A stretch of 51,485 bases of DNA from Mesostigma viride (Eukaryota; Streptophyta; Mesostigmatophyceae; Mesostigmatales; Mesostigmataceae): contig RPFO01000253.1 of NCBI GenBank assembly GCA_009746045.1, positions 5,909,282 to 5,960,766 on the forward strand, given 5' to 3'. The position numbers and the translations under genes are program-made. Below, in pieces: positions 35,290 through 45,419 of this stretch. How positions within the stretch are numbered: the stretch's first letter is position 1; every line of letters begins with the position of its first letter. The notes beneath the pieces were generated by a model. It saw nothing but the letters and a program-made list of their open reading frames with translations, was not told where the DNA came from and ran no database searches.

Positions 35290-36344
35290 CTATTTCCCTA
35301 CTTGTTGAGCCTTGCTGAGCTTGTCCAAGAGGATCGCAGTTTGGAGAGCTGCCTTGACAGCCGGGGTGGCTGACAGTGCAGCCTCCTCCCCCAATGGCAG
35401 GAGGTGGCTGGCCACCTTCCACCCCCCCCCTCCTTGCCCCTCCACCTGCAGCAAGGCCGCCACCACCCTCATTAGGTACTCCATGCCCACAAGCTCCCCG
35501 GCTGCTGAGCCCAGCTCCTTGAGAAGGGTGTCCATGGCCAATTCAATGTTCATGACAATTTTCCTGTTCTCCATGTTCCGCCAATTTCCAGGCTTGACCG
35601 TCATGACCCACGACCGGATTCCCATCCCATTGTCGCTGGCGTCCTCCAACACCCCCGGCAGCACCCGCTCCGAAATCCGATATTTCACGCTCTTGGCTCG
35701 GCTTGGCAGCGCCACCCCTTTCGAGGCCTTGAAGTGGCTTCCCGCCCCCTCCATTTCTCCCAGCGCTGCCTTCAAACCTTGCATGAATTTCTCGGCTGCG
35801 ACCTCCCCCTCCTCGTCCTCCTCGTCGTCCTGATTTTCGGTTTCCGGAGGTGCCCCAACGAATGTCGCCAACCTCGCCCTCATTTCCTTTCCGACAGCCC
35901 CCCACCTGCCGAAACCTTGGCCGCGCCTTTCGGCTTGGCCATTTTTCGTTGCGCAGGTGTCGTTGGTGGCAGCGCCTGATCCTCCTCCTCGTCCGCCGCG
36001 AGATCTGCCACGGCCAGCAGTTTTGCCACCAACGTTCCGTTTGGGTCACGTGCGTCCAACACGTCGCCAACATCAACGTGATCGGCCAGCAACTGCACGA
36101 CAGACTTCAGCTGGCTCGAGCTCCACGAGCTGGCGTCCGTCACCCAGTCCTCGGCACCGAAGACCTGCTCGACTGCCCCCACCGCCTCTGCGGGGCTGAT
36201 GCACTTGGCGAGCAGAGTGGCGAGCTGCTTCTTTTTGGCGCTGAAGGCGACTGGCGCGTGACTGGCGGCAGCAGCCCGCGGTGTGGGCGTCCCGTCCTCC
36301 CCGCGCGCTGCCTGCCCTCCTGTAGCTTTGCGCCCCTTCGGCAT
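35290..36344 (-). CDS. gag-like ORF pair of the YR element
   Basis: Two frames, 36344-35880 (154 residues: MPKGRKATGGQAARGEDGTP, KKKQLATLLAKCISPAEAVG) and 35883-35290 (197 residues: acidic DDEEDEEGEV stretch, then KGVALPSRAKSVKYRISERV and KPGNWRNMENRKIVMNIELA). They overlap by ATGA, the stop of the first sharing bases with the start of the second. Their position upstream of RT is that of gag in YR elements; no named domain is recognised. The ATGA may be a real reinitiation site or the scar of a 1-nt indel within one ORF. Confidence 0.55.
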
Positions 36345-36431
36345 TGCTGCTCAGGGCCAAAAATGGCTCCGACAGTACAGGTTCGTCAAACCAGAGGTTC
36401 GTTTCCCCTGGCTTGCTGTCGCCGCCCTCGT

Positions 36432-36863
36432 GAAAAGAAAAGAGGCCGACCTTAGCTAGGTGGGTTTGTTTTTATCCTTTTTTGCGTGTCATGCGGCCTT
36501 GGCCCGGACGGCATTTTTTCGCCACGCAAATGTTGCGTCTGAACAAATGACGCAATGTGGCGTTCTAATTGCCGGCAGCTTACGTAAGGCTGCCGGGGCT
36601 ATTAGGTCACATATTGCGTGAGAGAAAGAATCTAGATCTAGTTAATCACTACGCCATGAGCCAAGAAACCTAGACAGTGGCAGGTTTATATCTCAACGTA
36701 GCTCCTGCCACCTGGCCAAGAAAAACTGGCCAAAGTTTTGGCCACGACTGATCCGGATCAGGCCGCACCGGCCTCAAAAAGTAAGTCACGTGAACCCAAT
36801 AACCTAGCTATAGCGGCCACCCTTCCATCTCACTATAAAGAAACTATGTTCAGAGAACCACGA
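36432..36863 (-). repeat. split direct repeat A1 (element 5' end)
   Basis: 432-bp partner of 29898-30329. Its right edge (CCACGA) abuts the resumption of the interrupted ORF (GTGATCTCACC). Confidence 0.92.
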
Positions 36864-37064
36864 GTGATCTCACCTTGCCCCCGAGAGGTTTTCAACACCA
36901 TGTTCAAGAACGTAGGGGAGGGCGCAGCAGACCAACCGCACGGGAAGTGGCATGATGGTTTCAGGGAGAGCGATACCAAAGCGAGGCGTGTGGTCACAGA
37001 CTTTAATGACATTACAATTCGTTCAAGTGGCCCGCCGGAGCGGCTGTACAATTTTTCCCAGTGA

Positions 37065-37380
37065 GCGCGCTGCCAAGTGTACTTGTGGGCAAATTTTTAG
37101 GTGCCCCGTCACTTCGAGGTACTAAAAATTAGGCTACGGTACGAATTCAGCGAATTTCAGCGAATTTTCAGTCGAACCAAAGGAAGTGACGGCAACTACC
37201 AAAATGTTTCCGTTACGAATTTTCAGCCCAACACTCGCGCAAAATGAAGTGACGGCAACTACCAAAAAGTTTCCGTTACGATGAGATAGAAGACTAATTG
37301 CTGAGGGAGGGGGATACCACAAAAAATCAACAAAATAATCAACAAAGCAAATAAAAAATCAACAAAGCAAGATATCAACA
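37065..37380. other. AT-rich spacer with a 37-bp direct repeat
   Basis: GAAGTGACGGCAACTACCAA plus AA(A/T)GTTTCCGTTACGA occurs at about 37181-37218 and 37243-37280; GTCACTTC at 37108 is the inverse of its start. The right end is (ATCAACAAA)n-like. It could be an intron (GTGAGC at 37062, CAACAG at 37376-37381), but the phases do not fit simply. Confidence 0.4.
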
Positions 37381-38043
37381 GTGTGGGCTGGGGCCAAGCT
37401 GTTTGGGGATAGCACCCTCTCTGTGATCGTGCCGCCCTTGACGGCACTGTGGGCGTCTAATAAGTATGGGGAATGCTCTCTCAAGCTGACCTATTCCACA
37501 ATGGTGCTCAACTCTAGGGGTGAGGTGCTGTCCGCCAAAGACCACGACTACAAGGCGGTAGCGTGGGGTTGGGGAATGCTAGATGAGGATAGTGTGATGG
37601 AGAGCAAGCTGCCCCTGCGCATAGAGAAGTTCGTGGTAGAGAAGCTGCGGTGGTATGTGGCTCGCCGGGCCCTGTTCAGCCCTGCCTTGGGCAAGTCTCT
37701 TTACATGCCCATCGTGCCCGCAAAGGTGAGGAACGCTGCCCTCAAGTATAGGGAAGAGCATGACGAGCCCAAGTGGCAGCCCCACGTGGTAGGGTCTGAT
37801 GAGGAAATGAGTGATGGTGAGGATGGGGACATGGATGCTGGCAGCACAGGGGAGGGTGGCGGTGGTGGTGGCGGCGGTGTGGAGGGTGAGGGCAGCCAGG
37901 TGGATGGCGGTGGGGGTGAGGGCCATGGAGATGAACACACCCCTGTGGCAAGCCCGCGTGCTGTAGAAGGGGCAGATGATGTTTCTGTTACGCCGCGGGT
38001 ATCTACCACTACCTCTACCTCTAGCTGGCCTGATGCTACCTAA
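37381..38043 (+). CDS. uncharacterised ORF with acidic/Gly-rich C-terminus
   Basis: Open frame of 220 codons without an early ATG (the first Met is at MVLNSRGEV). The N-terminal 130 residues look globular (AGAKLFGDSTLSVIVPPLTA, YKAVAWGWGMLDEDSVMESK, LRIEKFVVEKLRWYVARRAL) and the rest is Asp/Glu- and Gly-rich (SDEEMSDGEDGDMDAG, poly-Gly). I do not recognise a family. It follows the split CxxC ORF on the same strand at 316 bp, so the two may be exons of one gene or two genes of one mobile unit. A truncated first exon would explain the missing ATG. Confidence 0.45.
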   Translation: MWAGAKLFGDSTLSVIVPPLTALWASNKYGECSLKLTYSTMVLNSRGEVLSAKDHDYKAVAWGWGMLDEDSVMESKLPLRIEKFVVEKLRWYVARRALFSPALGKSLYMPIVPAKVRNAALKYREEHDEPKWQPHVVGSDEEMSDGEDGDMDAGSTGEGGGGGGGGVEGEGSQVDGGGGEGHGDEHTPVASPRAVEGADDVSVTPRVSTTTSTSSWPDAT

Positions 38044-38443
38044 ACTAGTCAAGCCTCCTCTAGTCAAACCTCTAGCGAAAGACGAACGAGACGATCCAGA
38101 TCTCAATGCATTAACGTAAGTGTTGCTATAATACGCCATAAGCCATTTACACAACCCGTTTATTCCAGGAATAGAGGAAGGAAACACAACTACACTGCCG
38201 TGACCCAAGCCTATATGTGTCAATTCATTTAACACACGCCGAGTGCACACACGAGGGGTAGAACGTGCATAAATGGTCACCAACGGTCCAACACGCTCGG
38301 GCCGACATGGCCCTCGCCTACAGATGCACGCTGGTCCACTACATCTACAGATGCACGCTGGTCCACTACATTCTACCAAAGGATCAGGACCACTAGTAAA
38401 GTACGCGGCGCGGCGCCCAAAGGCACCCAATGTACCACGGTAC
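38044..38443. other. non-coding spacer with a 26-bp tandem repeat
   Basis: No gene seen. CTACAGATGCACGCTGGTCC plus ACTACAT is present twice in tandem at about 38318-38371. Confidence 0.5.
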
Positions 38444-38894
38444 TGTTACGAGGACAATAGTGTCCCGGTAGGAGCTACACGTAAACCTAGGGACAACCGA
38501 GGCAAAAGACCTAATTTACGTCCGTAACTACAACGAATTGTTACGCGACGTAACACCTCCCCCCCCACAAAGGTAGGGAGCCCTCTCCCTACGCACAGGG
38601 AGGAAACAAGGGTAGGAAACCTAATGCACCCAGCACACACCAACACAATCGGCAGGCCATCCAAGATACAAAGCACCAATAGTTCACACGGTCTCCACCA
38701 CCACGCCGGGAGGTGTAGGGTTAGCCAGCACCAAGCCTGGTGGTAGGTTCCCCTAACTGCCTGGAACAAAGTCCTTGCCGGGGGGAACGGCACTGGGCAG
38801 GACACACAGAGTAAACAAATCAGCACCAAGGACCAAGAACGACCAGTCAACTGGCCAGAACGTGAGGGCGACTCTATATACCGGAGGGACAACA
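38444..38894 (-). repeat. possible LTR with TATA box
   Basis: On the minus strand the segment starts TGTTGTCCCTCCGG and ends GTCCTCGTAACA (TGTT...AACA ends), with GGTATATAGAG 12 bp in (38872-38882) as a TATA box. No matching 5' copy was found near 47200-51485, so this could be a solo LTR or a chance pattern. Confidence 0.3.
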
Positions 38895-38922
38895 CCCTCA
38901 GGTCGGGCCTAAGGCCCTCTAT

Positions 38923-41244
38923 CTAATGGCCATCCGTCTGGTAGGTACCACGGGAGGCCAGCAGGACATCCAGGTACGCCTGGTAGTGAGACACATCCTC
39001 AGCATTGTCGTGCCTATCTACAGTGAGGAAAACATCGGCCCACACGCCGTCAGGAAAAAGACCCAGGAAGGCCCAGTAATACCTATGCTGCGTAAGAACG
39101 ACCTGGCCCCGGGCCCAGTCCAGGAAACCACAGGCAAAGAGGCGTAGGAAAGGCTCTACCGCGATCAGGCAGAGAGCCCGCAGGAGCAGGCGATGGTACC
39201 GGATCCGAGGGCGCATACCCGTCGGGAAAAACAGATCTACCAGGGGCTCCACGTTGGACGGCCACAACCGGATATGCCGAATCTCACGGGAGCGCCACCG
39301 ACGGGCACACTGTCGCGACCCGAACGTCTCGAGGTAGTCGCTAGCCCGGGGAGGAGGATGACCCCGAGAGTCCAAACCCTGGCCCGGGATGGGCGCTGGA
39401 CGACGGGCATCCCACTCTAGGATGGGCTGAAGGACCGTGCTGTACGTGGCACCCGGCACCGCAGGAAACTCTACCGTAAGGGCATCTGAGGCCATAATGC
39501 CCAGAGGCGGAGGGTAAGCCCACTGGAACCCGCCGTAGGTGTCCAAGTCATTGTGGCGCCTAGCCCAGCGATACAGGACGCGCCGAACCAGGATCTCACC
39601 CTGGAACACCGGATCAGCTAAAATAACCATGTCGAAAGGAGGCCGATCAGTCTCAACTGGTAGGCCACGGTCCCGCGGCGCCCGACACACCTGGAGAACC
39701 CGTAGGACATGGGCGAAATGGCAAGCTCGGCGGAGGCGCGCGGCAGGTCACACTGGCGGCAGGCGAGCGCAGACATACCATACCCAAAGACAGGCGTGTC
39801 GCGCGACTCCGGAGTCGCATGCACCACAGAAGGGGCCCGATCCCGATCGCCCTCTGACAACTCCCGAAGGGAATCGGCAGCGCGGGTGGCGCGCGGGTCA
39901 GAGCCACTGGACCGAACAACCGCAGCCAAAGACCGCGGGGCCGAAGGGACAGGGGCCGACGAAGGGGTAGGAACCGGCACAGACGCAGACGGCGCCGGTA
40001 CAACAGGGGGCCGCGTCGGACCCGATGCCGCAGGGGGTCGCGACGGACCCGCCTCCGCAACTGGCGCGCCGGTCTCTGGGGGCGGAGCACCACCAGGCCA
40101 CATGTTGAAAATAGGGCCCGTGGGGACAGGCAATCCGGCATACGACTGGTTACCGTCCAAGCTCCAGTCAGGCACCGGGATCCTCTGCGGAGGACCGCCC
40201 TCCCAAAGCCTGGGAAGACCGCCCGGGTCGCTGAAGAAACCCCGCGAGGGCGGCGCTGACGTGGTGGGCGGCTCGGACGCGGCGGCGACGGGCGCGGCCG
40301 CTGGGACGGTGGACTCGCGCCGAGGCGCAGGTACGTCAGTAGCAGGCGCAGAGGTAGCCGAAGGCGTAGGAGCCGCAGCAACAGAGGGAGCCGCAGCCGC
40401 CGAGGGCTCGCGCGGCACAGACGGACCCGTAGACGTCGAGGCGACCGAAGGGGAAGGGGGCACAGCTGCGGCAGACACCCCACCTGGCGTGGCTGGAGCG
40501 TGCGCCTGGGCCGCCATGAAGGCCCCGAAGGCCGCCGTCAGGGACTGGATCTGCGCCTGCATCGCAGAAACTGTCGCCGAAAGAGGATCAGGCTCACGAC
40601 CAGAGCCCAAAGGGGTAGGCTCCACCGATGCGCACAGGACCGACCTCGGTGAAGACGGGACAGGGGAAGGCGCCGACACTGAAGAGGAGGACGCCGCAGG
40701 GGAGGCCGAATACTCAGGAGAATACTGTGCCTCTACCGGCGCGTCCGTAGGAGTAGGGTCGCCCAATCCTACGCCCGCTGTCTGGTCTGCTATCTCCATG
40801 AACTCTACTGCCCGTAGAAGGTCGCAGGGGTTCTCATCTATTTCCGCATCACCCTCGGCCGGAAGCCAGGGGAACACATCCCGTAGGCAGGAGCGGCCCA
40901 CAGGGGTAGAAAGGTAGGAAAACACCCTGGGGCACTGGAGAACCGCAGCTATCTGTCCCAAGGCTGGACAGCTGGAGCCACATTCTAGCAAACAGTGGCC
41001 GGCATCGTCGAACCCGTGCAAAACAAGCTGGTGCGGTTCAGCAGGGGAGGGACCGTACCACGTGACCCCGAAGAGAGCCGCCCTGACTAAACCCGCATGC
41101 TGGGCCTGGAGGGCCGGCTGCACGACGCCACCCGGAAACTGGACCGTGACACCCAACGGCCCGGAAGGGCCTCGAAGTACAGCTCAGGGTCCGGTAGGGG
41201 CAGGGACGGCAGCGGGCTCTCAGCCGGAGGGGTAGGCTCTGACA
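38923..41244 (-). CDS. uncharacterised long ORF downstream of integrase (frameshifted)
   Basis: The ATG at 41244 (MSEPTPPAESPLPSLPLPDP, ELYFEALPGR) shifts frame near 41160 into a 512-codon frame: a globular start (GVTVQFPGGVVQPALQAQHA, LLECGSSCPALGQIAAVLQC), a long Pro/Ala/Ser-rich disordered middle (residues 120-430), and ACRQCDLPRASAE. A second shift near 39690 leads to a 255-codon globular end (RPPFDMVILADPVFQGEILV, RRWRSREIRHIRLW, TQHRYYWAFLGLFPDGVWAD). Rejoined it would be about 750 residues. No RT, protease or envelope feature and no clear signal peptide or membrane segment is seen. It lies on the same strand as the chromovirus, starting 80 bp after its stop, which suggests an extra 3' ORF of that element. 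Alternatives are a separate retroelement gag or a captured host gene. Confidence 0.5.
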
Positions 41245-41321
41245 TGACGGCTGCGGAGGGGAGGGGACAACCAACCACCCGTCGACAGCAGACATAACAT
41301 AAGAGAGGAGAAGGCCTACAA

Positions 41322-41931
41322 CTAGAGCTTGTGCAGGGTTTTATATTCCTGCAGCAGGCGACTACACCCATCTAGCTCACTCTCCGTATACCAGACCTTA
41401 TCTACTTCACTACGAGCATACATCCACTTCACTTTATACTGACGCTGGGTACCGCGGCCCTTTTTGATATCTCTATGGGCCACGATGCTTTCTACTTCGT
41501 CTTCTACTTCCCCAGTGTCAGGGTTATGCTCTAAAGGGGCAGGCGCTAGCTCTCTACCAGCGAACGTACTAGGGTGGTACAGTTTCAGCTGGCTCCTATG
41601 GAAGGTGTTTGAATGTGTCTGCCAAGAGGTAGGGATATCGACTTTATATAGAAATTTCCTACTCTAGACAAACATGGAAGGGTCCTAAGAAGGCGGGCCT
41701 AAGTTTGACCTTAAGTTCTGCTTCAAACTTATGAGCAAAACGGCCAACACGGGGGCCTTCTACTAATACTAGATCTCCTATTTCTATCTCAGGTGCTCTT
41801 CTATCTAAGGAGGCACGCAACCTAGCAAGGTACTTAGACTGAGCTTTTTGGTACCCTGAGATCGCGTGGTCATGAGCAGTTTTCATTCTATCTAGTAAGG
41901 ACTGTACACCTTCTACAGTATCTCGGGACAC
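41322..41931 (-). CDS. chromovirus integrase C-terminus and chromodomain
   Basis: ARLRASLDRRAPEIEIGDLV, RPAFLGPFHV (GPY/F module) and, after a frame break near 41660, HRSQLKLYHPS and a chromodomain from about 41500 to 41340 (VESIVAHRDI, QYKVKWMYARSEVDKVWYTE, LLQEYKTL), ending at TAG 41322-41324. In the family, chromodomains direct integration to marked chromatin. The aromatic positions Y/W/W-Y of the fold are present (YKVKWMY, VWY). Confidence 0.8.
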
Positions 41932-41995
41932 ATCATCCTTGTCCCGTAGAGGACTAGCTAAGAGAGAGGTAGGGGTAAGGGCTGTCTACCAGTAT

Positions 41996-42844
41996 CTAGG
42001 AAGAAGGGCGTATATCCATGCGCAGCCTGGGGCAATTGTTGAGGGAGAATTCTACCAAACATAAATAATCCTCCCAATCACTTCCCGAGCCATTAACATA
42101 GTGCCTAAGCGCTTCTTCCACTACCCTATTAAGACGCTCTACTAAATGAGAGGAGGAGGAGTGGTAGGCAGTACCGTAGGTAACCTTGGTACCGATGGCA
42201 GCGAAAAACTGCTGCCAAAAATCTGAGGTAAATAACTTATCCTTATCACTAATAAACTGCCTACTCAAACCATGATATCTGTATACATTATTGAGGTATA
42301 GGCGTGCGCAATCACGTGCTGTGAGTTCTAAAGGACACGGCACGAGATGGCACATACGAGTAAAACGATCTATGAACACAAGGATCTGGGCATTGCCCCT
42401 ATCATTCTTTCTAAAAGGTCCTACAAAATCCATCATGATAGAATCCCACGGCATGATGGGGTCAGGCAAGGTCCTAGGTTCTGCTATCTGTCCTACGTTA
42501 TTGGGTTTCATCTCCTGGCAAGATTGACAAGTTCTAACATACTCATCTACATCCTTATAAAGGGAAGGCCAGTAATAAGAGCGGGCTACTAGGTCCCGTA
42601 CCCGTTTACCACCCTGATGAGCAGCTAAGTCATGCAACTCAAAGAGCAAGGAGGAGCGACAGATAGGAGGGACATACAGGCGCCATTGAGGGGGAGAATC
42701 TGCTATCTGCACATATAAAAACCCACCTACAAATTTACAAGGGTGCTTGCCTAATTGTTGGGGATGTGCAGCAATGGCAGCTAATGCTTCCGGCTCAGTG
42801 GCCGTAAATCTACTAATAAGACGTTCAAGATCAGAGGTAGGCAT
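41996..42844 (-). CDS. chromovirus integrase (zinc and DDE domains)
   Basis: HHCC zinc domain (HDLAAHQGGKRVRDLVARSY, CQSCQEMK), first Asp in MMDFVGPFRKND, second in FISDKDKLFTSDFW, Glu in SSSSHLVERLNRVVEEALR. The DDE triad is complete. The end (CPRLRMDIRPSS) is a shifted reading of AAHGYTPFFLDTGRQP, so a frame break at about 42010 separates it from the C-terminal part. Confidence 0.88.
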   Translation of the reverse strand: MPTSDLERLISRFTATEPEALAAIAAHPQQLGKHPCKFVGGFLYVQIADSPPQWRLYVPPICRSSLLFELHDLAAHQGGKRVRDLVARSYYWPSLYKDVDEYVRTCQSCQEMKPNNVGQIAEPRTLPDPIMPWDSIMMDFVGPFRKNDRGNAQILVFIDRFTRMCHLVPCPLELTARDCARLYLNNVYRYHGLSRQFISDKDKLFTSDFWQQFFAAIGTKVTYGTAYHSSSSHLVERLNRVVEEALRHYVNGSGSDWEDYLCLVEFSLNNCPRLRMDIRPSS

Positions 42845-42954
42845 CGCTACAGAGGTATCCAGAACAGGTTTAAAGAGATCTCCTACCGCCTTGCCAAAGA
42901 GAAGGGGAGGTCCTAGAGGGACTATGTTTTCATAAGACTTTCCTGACCTAGTCG

Positions 42955-43600
42955 CTATATGGCTAAGCGGTATAGAAATTTTATTTTTCCCCTCCCCCCC
43001 ACCGAGGCCACGGGAAGGGCCTCACACGGGAGAGAGAGTCCTACGTGAGAAAGGAGATCAGGCATGCGAACAGCTGTATGAAAGAGGTAGGCATAGGATT
43101 CATCATCAGGTAGTTCACCATAAGGGGTTACACCCATAGTAGTAGGAACTAGAGTAGTATTGAGAACATCAAGGTCCTCGAAAAAGGAGTAATCTGCACG
43201 ACGAGAGAGTGCATCTGGTACTATGTTATCTACACCCTTAACATACTGAAGTTTAAAAGGGGAAAACTGTGCTAAAAATTCCATCCAGCGCGCTTGCCGA
43301 GGGGTAAGGTTGGGTTGGGAGAGAAGATGGGTAAGGGGACGGTGATCCGTTTGGATAACTAATCTATAAGGATCTAGCTCACAGGGTTCATTCAGGCAGA
43401 CATCAAATTGAGCACCTTTAAGAAAGTGCTGCCACGCGTGGCAACAATACACCACCGCTAAGAGTTCCTGCTGGTGTACGGGATAGTTACGCTCCGCAGG
43501 GAGCATTGTCCTAGAGATATACTCAATTGGCTGTAAGCCCTGACCCTGATCCTGGAGAAGGACGCCCCTATAGCTACCTTACTAGCATCTGTAGCTACAC
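42955..43600 (-). CDS. chromovirus RNase H (frameshifted start)
   Basis: CVATDASKVAIG and then, one frame over after a GGGG run, VLLQDQGQGLQPIEYISRTM continue into NYPVHQQELLAVVYCCHAWQ, TDHRPLTHLLSQPN, FKLQYVKGVDNIVPDALSRR. The Ty3-type RNase H residues D, E, D are present. Frame breaks at about 43600 and 43565. Confidence 0.85.
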
Positions 43601-45334
43601 AAAGGGTTTAGTAGTATCCGGTAGGATGAGTACAGGAGGGGAAAGGAGTAGGGATTTTAGACACTGAAAAGCCGACTGACATTCACTACTCCAAACAAAG
43701 GGGATATCCTTCTTTAATAAATGATTAATAGGGGCTGCTATAGTTGCGAAACGCGGGATAAAACGCCTATAGTAAGAAGCAATTCCTAGAAAACTACGTA
43801 CACCTTTAACGTCGGTAGGAGTAGGCCATTCCTGAATTGACTTAGTTTTATCCGGGTCGGTAGCGACCCCGGCATCTGACAGAACGTGCCCTAAAAATGG
43901 GACACTCCTACCCGAACGAACTTTAGCACGGCGCGCCCACAAAGAATTTTCAGCCATTATTTCTAATACTTTCTTTAAATCACGTAGGTGCGTTTCAAAA
44001 TCAGGAGAGTAAATAAGAATATCATCTAAGTAAGCTTGAGCACAAGAACGGTCATGCTCAGATAAAGAAACAGAGGAGAAGGAAGGATCCTTTAAATCAG
44101 AGGACACCTGAGGAAGGTGAGAATTTCCCATAACAGGTCTAAGCACTTCATTCATTAACATTTGAAAAGAGGCAGGCGAGTTACAGAGTCCCATAGCCGC
44201 TACTCTAAACTGGTAATGACCAAAAGGGGTAGCAAAGGCGGTTTTATGGCAATCCTCAGGAGCTATCCGCAACTGCCAAAAACCATCCGCACAATCCAGT
44301 ACTGTGAAACAAGTGGAACCTTTAACCTTATTAAATATATCATCAATACGAGGTAGAGGGTATTTAGACTTCACAGTAATATCATTCAACTTCCTATAAT
44401 CAGTAACTAGGCGAAACTTGCCATTTGGCTTAGGAACTAACAGGACACCAGCTGAGTAGGGAGAGTTACTAGGCTCTATCAATCCTGCTTCTAATAGTGA
44501 CACTAAAATCTGTTTTAGTTCCTTTAACTCGGTAGGGCCCATTCTATACATCGGAGAGTGCGTAGGAACTGCACCGTCCTTGATAACTACACGGTGTAAA
44601 ACAGAACGAGGAGGAGGATAAGAAGGAGTCTTTTCTTCAAAAACTTTTGAGGAATCTATCACAGCCATGTATCTTACTATTTCATTTTCAGTAAATCCCA
44701 CTCCTATTGTATCCACTGTGTTTATATCTATATCCACACTATTATTAGTGATAGGTATCTCCTGTACTTCTAACTGAAGGAACATACATAATAAATATCC
44801 ATATTCCTTTAATTCAGAACGCAACTCATCATTGGACATTAATACTTCAGGTATAGGTCTTACAGGAGGATCAACAGGTGTAGGAGGAGTAATATCTACC
44901 AAGGATAAATTTTCCAATCTATAATGACGTTCCGGTACCCAGTAAGAGCTATCTGGAAACCAAATGACCATGGTATCATAATTAATAGTAATCTTATTAT
45001 CCTGGTGCCAATCTAATCCTAGTAATACATCAGCGGTAGTGATAGGGCCTATAGTGGCCGTCAGGTTGACAGTACGTCCTTGTATGACCAGGGGAAGGGA
45101 CACCGTACCCGGGGAATGACTGGTGCGACCATCAGCATAATGAACAGTGACAGGTTTGGTGTGAGGGGTAGGGACTAGTCCTAAACGCCTAACTAGGGCC
45201 TCGCTCACAAAGGAGCTAGCCGCACCGCTATCTACCAACACAGAGACATTCAAGAGTTCATCAGCATGCAAGAAAGGGTCTACAACAGTGTGAGGGACGG
45301 TTAAACCACCATTCAAGAACATAAGAGGACGCAC
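43595..45334 (-). CDS. chromovirus aspartic protease and reverse transcriptase
   Basis: Protease: LVDSGAASSFVS, flap region, DVLLGLDWHQ. RT: LLEAGLIEPSNSPYSAGVLL, VTDYRKLNDITVKSKYPLPR, FTVLDCADGFWQLRIAPEDC, FRVAAMGLCNSPASFQMLMN, catalytic AQAYLDDILIYS, then FLGHVLSDAGVATDPDKTKS and SFLGIASYYRRFIPRF. Between the QMLMNEVLRP block and YLDD are about 35 residues (GNSHLPQVSSDLKDPSFSSV...), where most Gypsy RTs have about ten. The protease and RT active-site residues are intact. Confidence 0.92.
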   Translation of the reverse strand: MRPLMFLNGGLTVPHTVVDPFLHADELLNVSVLVDSGAASSFVSEALVRRLGLVPTPHTKPVTVHYADGRTSHSPGTVSLPLVIQGRTVNLTATIGPITTADVLLGLDWHQDNKITINYDTMVIWFPDSSYWVPERHYRLENLSLVDITPPTPVDPPVRPIPEVLMSNDELRSELKEYGYLLCMFLQLEVQEIPITNNSVDIDINTVDTIGVGFTENEIVRYMAVIDSSKVFEEKTPSYPPPRSVLHRVVIKDGAVPTHSPMYRMGPTELKELKQILVSLLEAGLIEPSNSPYSAGVLLVPKPNGKFRLVTDYRKLNDITVKSKYPLPRIDDIFNKVKGSTCFTVLDCADGFWQLRIAPEDCHKTAFATPFGHYQFRVAAMGLCNSPASFQMLMNEVLRPVMGNSHLPQVSSDLKDPSFSSVSLSEHDRSCAQAYLDDILIYSPDFETHLRDLKKVLEIMAENSLWARRAKVRSGRSVPFLGHVLSDAGVATDPDKTKSIQEWPTPTDVKGVRSFLGIASYYRRFIPRFATIAAPINHLLKKDIPFVWSSECQSAFQCLKSLLLSPPVLILPDTTKPFV

Positions 45335-45419
45335 ACGTAGTGGTAGGGAAGATTCAGCTCCTACAGAGGTTATAAAAACAGGCAGGCAAAAATTTTTATC
45401 TGGGGTACTATCTAAGGAC

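Larger units (their letters stand above)
29736..36863 (-). mobile_element. PAT/Ngaro-like tyrosine-recombinase retrotransposon
   Basis: Read on the minus strand: A1 (36863-36432), gag-like ORFs, RT-RNaseH-YR, B1 (30466-30330), A2 (30329-29898), 25-bp spacer, B2 (29872-29736). A1 and A2 are both 432 bp, B1 and B2 both 137 bp, and B1 abuts A2. This A1-ORFs-B1-A2-B2 order defines PAT/Ngaro-type elements within the DIRS order. The element disrupts a small ORF exactly between codons with no target-site duplication, consistent with recombinase-mediated integration. The coding part is damaged: two frameshifts around the RT and a LINE fragment inside the recombinase gene. Confidence 0.88.
29466..37064 (+). 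pseudogene. small CxxC zinc-binding-type ORF split by the YR element
   Basis: Left part 29466-29735 (90 codons; ATG at 29466 or 29493) has CYQCGDKL and KCVMCDVKYQ, two CxxC pairs about 30 residues apart as in a zinc ribbon, then GMEWKPRANKYF. Right part 36864-37064 continues in the same frame with VISPCPREVFNTMFKNVGEG and ends RSSGPPERLYNFSQ before TGA. Between them lies the complete 7128-bp split-repeat retrotransposon. The two halves total 156 residues. I do not recognise the family. A GTGAGC donor overlaps the TGA (CCCA-GTGAGC), so the right part could instead splice onward toward the ORF at 37381. Confidence 0.6.

Noticed and set aside
39709-40917. 402-codon plus-strand ORF rich in Gly/Ala/Glu
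   Set aside because: Antisense shadow of the GC-rich Pro/Ala/Ser region of the minus-strand ORF; no motif.
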